From: Nocardia tengchongensis
Lineage (GTDB): Bacteria; Actinomycetota; Actinomycetes; Mycobacteriales; Mycobacteriaceae
NCBI RefSeq assembly: GCF_018362975.1
Contig: NZ_CP074371.1
Span: 7,874,001 to 7,938,000, forward strand
Direction: 5' to 3'
DNA length: 64,000 nucleotides
Position numbers and translations under genes: made by a program
The notes under the pieces: model-generated
The model's input: only the letters and a program-made list of their open reading frames with translations
What the model was told of the DNA's origin: nothing
Database searches by the model: none
In this document: piece after piece, positions 24,495 through 34,600 of the stretch
Position numbering within the stretch: position 1 is the stretch's first letter
Layout of the letters: each line of letters starts with the position of its first letter

Positions 24495-25796
24495 TCAGCC
24501 AGGGGTCCGCGCCGCGCCCAGCTCGGCGGGCATGGACGCGTAGGCGTGCAGGTTGCGCAGCGGATGCGGAACCGGCGGGCCGTCCAGGCGCAGATTCGGG
24601 TACCGATCGAACAGGGCGCGCAGCGCGACGGTGCCCTCCAACCGGGCGAGCCGGGCGCCCAAGCAGCCGTGGATCCCGCTGCCGAACGAAAGATGTTCCG
24701 CGGCATTGTCTCTGGTCACGTCGAAGCGGTTCGGGTCGGGGAAGACGTCGGGATCGTGGTTCGCCCCGGCCAAGGACAGCAGGACGAGGGAACCCGATGG
24801 GATGCGCTCGTGATCGAAGTCGAAGTCGACGTCGCAGTTCGCGACCCGGCCGGTCATCCGCACCGGACCGTCGTAGCGCAGGACTTCCTCGACCGCGTTC
24901 CGCCACAGCCACGGCTGGTCGGCCAGTAGTTCCAGCTGGTCCGGATGGCTTGTCAGCAGCGCGATCCCATTCCCGAGCATGTTCACCGTCGTCAAGAATC
25001 CGGCATCCAGCAGCAGGGCCGCGTTGGCGATTTGCTCGCGGCGGGTGAGTACGTCATCGGCCACCAGCATGCTGAGCACGTCGTCGCGCGGCGCGACGGT
25101 GAGCTCATCGAAGTGCTGATCGAAGTACTCTTTGACCTCGGCCAGATCTTTGACCGCGTCGCGGTAGACCGCCCAGGACAAACCTCGTTCGAGCAGCGGC
25201 GCCCCGGAGTCTCCCCACTTCAGCAGCGTCGAATGCATGTCGGCCGGCAGCCCGAGGATTTCGGCGATGATCGTGACGGGCATCTGCGCGGAGAAGTCGG
25301 TGATCAGATCGGGACGAGGCTTCGATTCCAGGCGGTCGATCAGGTCATCGGCCACTTCGGCGATGCGCTCCTCCAGCGTGGCGATCGACTTCGGGCCGAA
25401 GACGTTCCCGACCATGCGCCGGTACCGGGTGTGATCCGGCGGATCGGTCACCAGCATCGAGGGCGGTTCCCCGAGGTTGGGCAGTCCCAGATCGGTCTTG
25501 GCCAGCAGCCAGCGGATCGGCTTCGGCAAAGCCGGGTGATTGGGCGACACCACGCCGAAACGCCGGTCGCGCAGGATGAGGCGGCACACTTCGAAATCCG
25601 CGGTGATGTGCACACCCGACATCTTGGGAATCCGGCCGCGACGCCGGATCTCCTCGATAGCCGGCGATGAACCGAGCAGGCCCTCCGAGCCGCGGGCCAG
25701 GTTCCCCAGGGGCGAACCCCGGCGCGCCGACGCCTGGACATAAGTCCGCGCGAGACCGTGCATGAGCAGCCATCGCGTCCACGTGCGAGTCAACAT
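24495..25796 (-). CDS. Cytochrome P450
   Basis: About 433 aa, bacterial class I size. Heme-binding loop FGSGIHGCLGARLAR (Cys ligand) near residue 378, ExxR in VEEVLRYDGPVR, and a conserved PPDHTRYRRMV. In the I-helix the usual acid-alcohol pair (E/D-T) reads DAGFLTTVN: the threonine remains but the preceding acid is Leu. That may alter proton delivery. Start ATG 25796 is chosen because GGAGG sits 5 bases upstream (GTG 25802 is too close to it). No ferredoxin gene is adjacent. Divergent from a GMC oxidoreductase, suggesting joint oxidation of a sterol-like or terpenoid substrate. Confidence 0.9.
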   Translation of the reverse strand: MLTRTWTRWLLMHGLARTYVQASARRGSPLGNLARGSEGLLGSSPAIEEIRRRGRIPKMSGVHITADFEVCRLILRDRRFGVVSPNHPALPKPIRWLLAKTDLGLPNLGEPPSMLVTDPPDHTRYRRMVGNVFGPKSIATLEERIAEVADDLIDRLESKPRPDLITDFSAQMPVTIIAEILGLPADMHSTLLKWGDSGAPLLERGLSWAVYRDAVKDLAEVKEYFDQHFDELTVAPRDDVLSMLVADDVLTRREQIANAALLLDAGFLTTVNMLGNGIALLTSHPDQLELLADQPWLWRNAVEEVLRYDGPVRMTGRVANCDVDFDFDHERIPSGSLVLLSLAGANHDPDVFPDPNRFDVTRDNAAEHLSFGSGIHGCLGARLARLEGTVALRALFDRYPNLRLDGPPVPHPLRNLHAYASMPAELGAARTPG

Positions 25797-25836
25797 TGTC
25801 ACCTCCGACCCACTTTTTATGATAGTGATTCGCTAT
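25796..25836 (+). promoter_or_regulatory. P450/GMC divergent promoter with inverted repeat
   Basis: Rightward: -35 TTGTCA (25796-25801), 16-base spacer, -10 TATGAT (25818-25823), start near 25830. An imperfect palindrome ATAGTGATTCGCTAT (25822-25836; 6 of 7 arm positions match) covers the start region and also lies just upstream of the leftward P450 gene. One regulator could therefore control both directions. Only 38 bp separate the P450 start from the first possible GMC ATG. Confidence 0.5.
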
Positions 25837-25888
25837 GGGATGGCCCAGGTACCGTGGCACGACCTCCGGATCAGGCGCCCGGCCCGCC

Positions 25889-27523
25889 ATGGGCAGGCGC
25901 GATTTCGTCACCGGTGTGATCGGATCGGCGGCGATGCTGGGTCTCGCGGGCATCGGCGCGACCACGCCTGCCGCACGGGCGGACAGTCCCGGCCAGAGCC
26001 CGAATACGCCGATCTACCGCGCGCTGGTGCCGGAGATCTTCGCGCCCCTGCCGGATCCGGCCGATCACGTCCCCGCGATCGTCGTCGGATCAGGGTTCGG
26101 GGCGGCGGTCACCGCGCTGCGCCTGGCGCAGGCCGGGGTCGACGTCGCGGTACTCGAGCGCGGATCGCGCTGGCCGAGTGATCCGTGGCGCGACATCTTC
26201 GCCGTCGACACGATTCCGGACGGCCGCGGCTTCTGGCATCGCACTACCTTCACCGGGGCGAACCGGATCCCGGTGGCCGTCGATTCGTTCGGCGGGGTCC
26301 TCGATGTGGCCAACTACCCCGGCATCGACGTGTGGCGTGCCGCGTGTGTCGGCGGCGGCTCGGTCGTGTTCACCGGGGTGATGATCGAGCCGGAACAGCG
26401 GTTCTTCGATCAGGTGTTCCGCGGCGTGGTCGACTATCGCGAGATGCACGACGTCTACTACCCCAGGGTTCGAAAGATGTTGCGGCCCAGCACGATACCG
26501 GACGATATCTACAACTCCCCCGCGTTCGCGCACTCCCGCGCCTGGGAGGCACAGGCCCGCGCGGCCGGATACGCGCCGCAGCGCATCGACGGCACCTGGC
26601 GGTGGGACGTCATCCGCGACGAGCTGGCCGGGCGATCGCTGCCGTCGGCGACGGTGGGCTGTTCGGACCTCGGCAACTCCAACGGCGCGAAGTTCGATCT
26701 GAACCAGAACTACCTGCGCGCTGCCGAGGACACCGGCCGCGCACGAATCTACCCGGGCCATCGCGTGGACACCATCGCCGCGGAACCGGGATCGCCCGGT
26801 CGCTACGCCGTCACTGTGACCAAACTGGCCCCGACCGGCGAGGTGCTCCGCACCCGGACGCTGACCTGCGACATGCTGTTCCTGGCCGCGGGCTCCGTCG
26901 GCACCTCCGAGCTCCTGGTGCGCGCACAGGCGACCGGCGCGCTGCCGAACCTCAACGAGCACATCGGCGAAGGCTGGGGCGGCAACGGCGATGTCGCCCT
27001 GGCACTTCCGCTCACCACGCTCGAGGTGGGCACGCAGGGCACGCCCTCCACGAGCCGGATTCTGGACGAGACGGGCGCACCCGTGTCACTGGAGAGCTGG
27101 TTCGTCCCCGGCACATCACCGTTCGACACCGGTCTGGTCGCATCGCTGGGCATCGTGCTCGACGACACCCGGGGCCGGTTCGTCTGCGACCCGGACGACG
27201 GGCGCGTGGACCTGCTGTGGCCACCCGGCGGCGCAGCCGGCTATCTCGCCCGAGCCCGCGAATTCAACGACACCATGAGCTGTCACTGCGAACCGATCTC
27301 TCGACCCGACCTGGAGGCGGACGCCTCGATCACCGCACACCCGTTGGGCGGCGCGGTAATCGGGAGCGCGACAGACGAATACGGCCGGGTGCGCGGATAC
27401 CGGAACCTCTACGTGATGGATGGGGCGGCGGTGCCCGGCAGCACCGGAACGGTCAATCCCTCGCTGACGATCAGCGCGCTGGCGGAGCGCAATATCGAGC
27501 AGATCATCGGTTCCGGAGGGTAG
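25889..27523 (+). CDS. Cholesterol-oxidase-like GMC oxidoreductase with Tat signal
   Basis: About 544 aa from ATG 25889. The N-terminus MGRRDFVTGVIG then a hydrophobic stretch ending ARA is a twin-arginine signal, so the enzyme is exported folded. FAD motif VVGSGFGAAVTALRLA, substrate-side ACVGGGSVVFTGV, and C-terminal HPLGGAVIG and DGAAVPGSTGTVNPSLTI match class I sterol oxidases (CHOx). The reaction would be oxidation of a 3-hydroxysteroid with H2O2 release. An upstream ATG (25835) adds 18 residues, but it coincides with the operator and predicted transcription start, so the inner start is preferred. Confidence 0.88.
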   Translation: MGRRDFVTGVIGSAAMLGLAGIGATTPAARADSPGQSPNTPIYRALVPEIFAPLPDPADHVPAIVVGSGFGAAVTALRLAQAGVDVAVLERGSRWPSDPWRDIFAVDTIPDGRGFWHRTTFTGANRIPVAVDSFGGVLDVANYPGIDVWRAACVGGGSVVFTGVMIEPEQRFFDQVFRGVVDYREMHDVYYPRVRKMLRPSTIPDDIYNSPAFAHSRAWEAQARAAGYAPQRIDGTWRWDVIRDELAGRSLPSATVGCSDLGNSNGAKFDLNQNYLRAAEDTGRARIYPGHRVDTIAAEPGSPGRYAVTVTKLAPTGEVLRTRTLTCDMLFLAAGSVGTSELLVRAQATGALPNLNEHIGEGWGGNGDVALALPLTTLEVGTQGTPSTSRILDETGAPVSLESWFVPGTSPFDTGLVASLGIVLDDTRGRFVCDPDDGRVDLLWPPGGAAGYLARAREFNDTMSCHCEPISRPDLEADASITAHPLGGAVIGSATDEYGRVRGYRNLYVMDGAAVPGSTGTVNPSLTISALAERNIEQIIGSGG

Positions 27524-27546
27524 TCGCCGAGCGATACAGTCGATTG

Positions 27547-28416
27547 GTGGACGAGACTCCGGTCGCACACGGTCGGCGCTCGCGCGCCGAGCGGGTGGCG
27601 ATCCGGCTGTTGTACCCGACATTCCGGCCCGCCCAGGAGTCGTTGCGGGCGGCCGCCACCGGCCAGGTGGTGCTGGTGACCGGGGCCTCGCACGGCATCG
27701 GCAAGGCCAGTGCGCGCAAGCTCGCCGCGGCGGGGGCGGTGGTGCTGCTGTGGGCGCGTTCCCGGCCCGAATTGGAACGGCTGGCCGCCGAGATCGCGGC
27801 CGGCGGCGGCGTGGCCCACATCTACCCGACCGACCTGACCGACATGGACGCCGTGGGCCTGCTCGGCCGGACGCTACTGGCCGAGCACGGCCACATCGAT
27901 GTCGTGATCAGCAACGCGGGCAAGTCGATTCGGCGCCCCATCGCCGAGTCCTACGACCGCTTCCACGACTTCACCCGCACCATGGACATCAACTACCTCG
28001 GCCCGGTACGGCTGCTGCTGACCCTGTTGCCCGCCATGCGCGCACGTGGGCAGGGGCACATCGTGAATGTCTCGACCTGGGGTGTACTCATGCCGCCGAG
28101 TCCGCGCTGGTCGGCCTACGGCGCCTCGAAAGCGGCCTTCGACGTCTGGCTGCGCAGCGTCGCCACCGAGATCGCCGGCGACGGCGTCACCACCACCTCG
28201 GTCTACATGCCACTGGTCCACACCAGAATGAGCGCACCCACCGACTTCCACCGGATCCCCGGCCTGACCGTCGACGAAGCCTCCGACCTGATCGCGCACG
28301 CCGTCACCGCCAAACCCCGCGAGGTGGCCCCCTGGTGGGCGGTCCGGGTCCAGGCCTGGTCCGCCGTGCACCGCTACCAGGTCCAGCGCTTCATGGAACG
28401 TCGGTTCCGACACTGA
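27547..28416 (+). CDS. Short-chain dehydrogenase/reductase
   Basis: 289 aa, GTG start, 23 bases after the GMC gene and probably co-transcribed. SDR elements: LVTGASHGIGKASARKL, ISNAGKS (NAG), Ser in NVSTWGV, YGASKAAF (Tyr/Lys). An N-terminal extension of about 37 aa (RLLYPTFRPAQESLRAA) and a basic C-terminus set it apart from typical 250-aa SDRs and resemble actinobacterial lipid/steroid SDRs. The neighbouring sterol-oxidase-like enzyme and P450 point to steroid or terpenoid alcohol metabolism. Confidence 0.88.
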   Translation: MDETPVAHGRRSRAERVAIRLLYPTFRPAQESLRAAATGQVVLVTGASHGIGKASARKLAAAGAVVLLWARSRPELERLAAEIAAGGGVAHIYPTDLTDMDAVGLLGRTLLAEHGHIDVVISNAGKSIRRPIAESYDRFHDFTRTMDINYLGPVRLLLTLLPAMRARGQGHIVNVSTWGVLMPPSPRWSAYGASKAAFDVWLRSVATEIAGDGVTTTSVYMPLVHTRMSAPTDFHRIPGLTVDEASDLIAHAVTAKPREVAPWWAVRVQAWSAVHRYQVQRFMERRFRH

Positions 28417-28624
28417 ATAGAGAAATAGAAATAGATTCGGTGGTCTGATCGAAGAGCAAATGTCGCCGAATCGTTGCCATAGACCATATCGACGCCCGTC
28501 GAGACCGAACCGACCGCGACGTCACACCGTATACACCATGTACCGGTGGGCATATACTGTCGCCGGTCGGGGTTTTGCAGGAAAGAATGCGCGAATAATG
28601 CGCGGTCAGAGCTGAAGGAAATCT
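28417..28624 (+). promoter_or_regulatory. NRPS upstream region
   Basis: 208-bp region before the NRPS. It opens with an A-rich patch (28417-28437). The best promoter element is TATACT (28553-28558) with no good -35, predicting a transcript start near 28565 and a 60-base leader. GTATAC-like half-sites flank it. GAAGGAA precedes the ATG by 4 bases. No IdeR/iron-box-like palindrome was recognised, so there is no sequence sign of iron control. Confidence 0.45.
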
Positions 28625-31600
28625 ATGACTGCACCGCGACCACAGCCGATACCCCTGTCCGCTGGGCAGCAAGGATTGTGGCTGGCACAAAAATTGAGTC
28701 CGGATGTTCCGATATCCGAGGCGCAATATATCGAGTTCCATGGCGACCTCGACATCGAATTGCTGTCCAGGGTGGCCATTCAAGCCGGTCACGAGTTCCA
28801 GTCCGGGTATCTGAGAGTGGTCGAGACCGACGGTGAGCCGTACCAGGTGTACGACCCGGCGCTCGGCCTGGGGGCCTCGATGATCGATGTCCGTGGTTCG
28901 CCGGATCCCATTGCAGCAGGCGTGGACTGGATGCGCCGGGAGTACACGGCGCCCTTGGAGATGACCCGGGATCCGCTGGTCGCAACGGCAATCGTGCAGG
29001 TGGGGGACCAGGACTACCTGCTGTACTCCAGATGCCATCACGTCGCACTCGACGGCTACGGCGCGATGGTGATCGTGAACCGGATCGCGGCGCTGTACAC
29101 GGCGGGCGTGCAGGGCAGCGCGGCCGAGCCCACCCGCGCGGCCGATATCCAGGCCCTGTACGAGGCCGATCGCAACTACCGAAAGTCGAAGCGGTTCACC
29201 GACGACCAGGCCTACTGGGTGGACAGGCTCGCCGACGTCCGCGAGGAGTCCAGCCTGGCCGCCGGACCGGCGCCCGCGCGCGCCGACAGTGTCGTCGTGA
29301 TCAACGAACTGCCGGCGGCGACGGTGGGGCGGATCGACCGGTCGGCGGAAGCGGTGGGGGCGAGCCCGGCCGCGGTGGTGATCGCCGCTTTCGGCTGCTA
29401 CCTGGCCCGCAAGACCGGCCGCGACGAGGTCCTGGTCAACATTCCGGTATCGGGTCGCACGAGTGCCGTGCTGCGGCGATCCGCGGGGGTGTTCGTCAAC
29501 GTGGTGCCGCTGCCGATCGTCCTCGAGCCGGCCGATACCGTCGCGACGCTGGCGCTGCGGGTGCAGTCCGATCTGGTGGGCGCGCTCCGGCACCAGCGGT
29601 GCGGCCTCACCGACATTCGCGCCGCCATCGGGACCCGGGGCGAGCAGTGCCGCTTCGCGGGCCCGGTCGTGAACGTCATGCTGTTCGACCACAAGCTCCA
29701 GTTCGGTCCGGTCACCGGGGACTTCCATCTCCTCAGCTCCGGCCCGGTCGAGGATGTGCTGGTCGATGTGTATCGGATCGGGGATCCGCCGCGGACGGTT
29801 CTGCACTTCCTGGCGAATCCCAACCTCTACACCGACCGCGAACTGTCCGCGCACTGCACCGGATTCGCGGAGTTCCTCGACGAGTTCGCGGCCGCCGGCT
29901 CGGACACCGAGCTGGAACAGGTCGACCCCCGAAGCGTCGCCGAAGGCGCCGGGATTCGCCGCCGCCGTGAGAATCTGGCGTTCTGGCGGGATGCCCTCGC
30001 GGATCTTCCCGAAGACCTTCCGCTGCCGTTCGATCGGCCGCGGCCGGCGGTGATGTCGAATCGGAGTGCGACAGCGGATTTTTCGTTGAGCGCGGCATTG
30101 GTTCAGGGATTGGAGAATTGCGCACGACAGCATGATTCTTCGTTGTTCACGGTGGTTCACGGTGCGTTGGCGGTATTGCTGGCGCGGATGAGCGGTGGCA
30201 CCGATATTCCGGTCGGCACACCGGTCGACGGTGTGAGCGGGACATTTGCCAATACCGTGGTATTGCGGACCGAGGTCGATCCACGGGAGTCGTTCGCCGA
30301 TTTGCTCGATCGGGTTCGGCAGGTGGATCTGAATGCGTTCGACCATGCCGATATTCCGTTCGACCAAGTGTCGGAGCAGCTATCGCGACAACCCTGGTGC
30401 CAAGTGACGCTGGCGATCGGCCAGGTCAGTGAAATATCGCGCTCCGACCTGCAATTCACCCTGTCGGCACCCCACGGTGAGGATCAGCTGACCGGCGCGG
30501 TCGCCTTCGCCACGGACGTGTTCGATGCCGCGACGATCGATTCCCTTGTCCGTCGGTGGATCCGGATCCTGGAGTCGGTGGCCGCCGATCCGATGGTCCC
30601 GGTCGGGGCGATCGACGTGCTCGACCCCGCCGAGCGAACCGATCTGCTGACCCGGCACGGTGCAGCCCCGGTGGCGCCGGTCACCCTGCCCCAACTGCTG
30701 GCCACCGCGGTCGCGGTGGATCCCGAGGCGGTGGCGATCGTCGCCGGAGGGCGGGAGTCGAGCTACCGCGAAATGGATGAGCGTTCGAATCGGTGGGCTC
30801 GGCAACTGATCGAGCGCGGCATCGGTCCGGAGGATGTCGTCGCGATCGCGGTGCCGCGTTCCGCGGACTCGGTGCTGGCGGTGTGGGCGGTGGCCAAGAC
30901 GGGGGCCGCCTTCCTGCCGATCGATCCGGCCCATCCGGCCGATCGGGTCGCCCACATGCTGGCCGATTCGAGGGCGGCGGTCGGCCTGACCGTGCCATCC
31001 GTGCGCTCCCGGCTACCTGAGGACATCGATTGGCTGACAGCGGATTACCTCGACAATGGCGACGATCGGCCTGTCACCGACGATGATCGGGTGCGTCCGT
31101 CGCGGGTCGACGATATCGCGTATGTCATCTACACCTCCGGATCGACCGGGCTGCCCAAGGGTGTGGCCGTAACCCATCGCGGACTGCACACCTGCGCCGT
31201 CGAACACCGTGATGCCCTGAGCATCGACCCATCCTCCCGCACAATGCATCTGGCCTCACCAAGCTTCGACGTCTCGGTGCTGGAACTGCTGTTCGCGCTG
31301 AGCGCGGGCGCGACGATGGTCGTCGCACCCGGCGACAGCTTCGGCGGCGACGAACTGGCCGAGCTGCTGGACCGCGAACACGTCAGTCATGCGTGTATGA
31401 CGCCCTCGACCCTTTCGACCATCGACCACACCCGGTGGCCCCTACCGGATCTGGGGCATCTGGTGGTCGGTGGCGAAGACTACGGCACCGAGTTGGTCGA
31501 ACGGTGGGGTGGGAATCGGGAACTGTTCAACGAATACGGTCCCACCGAGACCACGATCGCCGTCACGCTGACCTCCTTGGCGGCGCGGGAGCTGGTCACG

Positions 31601-34600
31601 ATCGGCCATCCCCTGCGCGGCGTCTCGGCCTGGATCCTCGATCAGCGGTTGCAGCCGGTGCCGGTGGGTGTGGCCGGTGAGTTGTACATCGCCGGTGGTC
31701 TCTTGGCTCGGGGCTACCACCGACGGGCGGGGCTGACAGCGGAGCGGTTCGTGGCATGCCCATGGCTGCCGGGTGCGCGCATGTACCGGACCGGTGATGT
31801 GGTCCGCTGGTCGCCCGACGGTGCGATCCAACACCTCGGCCGATCCGACTTCCAAGTCAAGATCCGAGGGCTCCGGATCGAACTCGGCGAGATCGATGCC
31901 GTGCTGACCGGTCACGAAAGTGTCGGCTTCGCCGCCACGATCGGCCATCGCGCCGAATCGGGAGCCCAGTCCCTGATCTCGTACGTCGTTGCCGCGCCGG
32001 GACATTCGATCGACACCGTACTGTTGGCGGAACATCTCGCCGATCGTGTTCCGCCCTACATGGTCCCGTCCTCGATCATGGCGCTGGACCGGATCCCGTT
32101 GACGCCGACCGGCAAGCTCGATCGAAAAGCGTTGCCCGAACCGGTGTTCGCCGCCGACAAGCCCTACCGGCCACCCCGAACGCCGCTCGAGCAACTCATC
32201 GCCGAGACCCTCGCCGACGTGCTCCATCTCGACACCGTCGGCATCGACGACTCCTTCTTCGCGCTCGGCGCGGACAGTCTGGTCGCGACCCGCGTCGCGG
32301 CGCGCCTCGGGGCCGTGCTCGGTCTCGAGATCCCGGTGCGGCTGCTGTTCGATGCGACCACGACCGCGGAACTGGCCGCCCGGATGGAACAGGATGCGAC
32401 GACGGGGCGGCGGCCCCGAGCGCCGCTGACCGCCGGCCCGCGCCCCGATCTGGTGCCGTTGGCGCCGGCGCAGCAACGCATGTGGTTCTTCAACCAGTAC
32501 GACACCGGCTCCGGGGCATACAACATGCCGATCGCCCTGCGGCTGCGTGGCGAGCTGAACGTCGAGGCCCTGCGACTGGCGTTGATCGACGTGCTGACCC
32601 GGCACGAATCGCTGCGAACGCGGTACCCGGATCACGACGGGATGCTGATCCAGGTGATCGAATCCGCCGACCACGTGGACCGTGAGCCCACGCAGATCGC
32701 GGTCCCGTTCGGCGAATTGGTCGCGGCGATCACCGAATTCGTGACCGAGGGCTTCGATGTGAGCACCCGGGTGCCGGTGCGGGCCCGGCTGTTCCGGGTC
32801 GCCGATGCCGAGGAGCCGGAACATGTGCTGGCCATCGTGGTGCATCACATCGCCGCGGACGGCTTCTCGATGGCGCCGCTGGCGCGTGACGTGGCGACCG
32901 CGTACGCCTCCCGGATCCGCGGTGAGGTTCCGTCGTGGACACCGCTGCCCGTCCAGTACGCCGACTATGCCCTGTGGCAGCAGGACACCTTGGGTTCGCC
33001 GGACGACCCGGAATCGCTGAGCGCCCGCCAGATTCGCTATTGGACACAAGCTTTGCACGGCGTGCCCGAGGAGCTCGATCTGCCGTTCGACCGGCCGCGG
33101 CCGGCGGTGATGTCGAATCGGGGTGCGACGGCAAGTTTCTCGGTCGGTGCGAGGTTGATCCGAGCCTTGGACGAGGTCGCGCGGCAGCACAATTCGTCGC
33201 TGTTCATGGTGATTCACAGCGCCTTGGCGGTGCTGCTCGCCCGGATGAGCGGGTCCGCCGATATTCCGATCGGCACGCCGGTCGCGGGGCGCGGTGTGGC
33301 GGAGCTCGACGAGATGGTCGGGATGTTCGTCAATACGCTGGTGTTGCGGACCGAGATCGATCCGGACGAGTCCTTCACCGATCTGCTGGGCCGGGTGCGG
33401 CGGACCGATCTGGATGCCTTCGATCATGCCGATGTCCCGTTCGAGCAAGTGGTGGACCACCTGGTCACGCACCGGTCCCAGGCTCGCCATCCGGTGTTCC
33501 AGGTGATGCTGGCGTTCCAGAATCTGGAGCCGGTGCGGCTGGAGCTGCCCGATCTCGAACTGTCGATGGTGGATCTCCCCACCAGCGTGTCCCGCTTCGA
33601 TCTGCAATTCATCCTCGCGCAGGACCACGACGGCGGTGACATCACGGTGACGGTCACCTACGCCACGGATCTGTTCGATGCCGCGACGGTGGATTCCATC
33701 GACCGACGATGGATTCGGATACTCGAGTCGGTGGCTGCCGATCCGGCGGTACCGGTCGGGACGATCGAGGTCCTCGACCCCGCCGAACGAGCCGACCTGC
33801 TCGCCCGCCACGGTCCACCTCCCGTCGCGCCGGTCACGATGCCCGATCTGTTCGCGGCCGCGGTCGGGTTGGATCCCGATGCCGTGGCGATCGTGGCCGG
33901 GGGACGGCAGTGGAGCTACCGGGAGGTGGACGAGCGTTCGAATCGGTGGGCTCGGCAGCTCATTCGGCGCGGGATAGGTCCGGAAGATGTCGTCGCCATC
34001 GCTGTACCGCGTTCGGTGGATTCGGTGCTGGCGGTGTGGGCGGTGGCCAAAACCGGAGCCGCGTTCCTGCCGATCGATCCGAGCAGCCCGGTCGAACGCA
34101 TCGGTCACATCGTGGGCGACGCGGGAGCGGTTGCCGGTCTGACGGTGGCATCGGCACGTTCTCGGCTGCCCGATGACGATATCGCTTGGCTGACACCGGA
34201 TTACCTCGATGCGGGCGACGATCTCCCGGTCACCGACAGTGATCGGGTCCGTCCGCTGCGGGTCGACGACATCGCCTACGTCATCTACACCTCCGGATCG
34301 ACCGGACTACCCAAGGGCGTCGCGGTCACCCATCGCGGATTGAACAACGGCACCACCGAACGCCGCACCGCACTGAGCATCGAACCCCACAGCCGCACAT
34401 TGCATCTGGCCGCACCGAGCTTCGATGTCGCGGTGATGGAGATGCTGTTGCCGTTGAGTTCGGGCGCGGCGATGATCGTCGCACCCGGCGATGCCGCGGG
34501 CGGCGACGCCCTGGCAGAACTCCTCGACCGTGAACACGTCACCCACGCCTTGGTCACCCCCTCCGTCCTGTCCACGATCGACGACACTCGCTGGCCGTTG

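Noticed and set aside
28417..28624. Iron-box (IdeR/DmdR) control of the NRPS as a siderophore cluster
   Set aside because: No 19-bp iron-box-like palindrome, no hydroxamate or salicylate genes and no siderophore transporter lie next to it.
31442..34108. 888-codon open frame antisense to the NRPS
   Set aside because: It exists because GC-rich NRPS codons rarely give stops on the complement; its translation has no recognisable domain and covers intact A and C domains on the plus strand.
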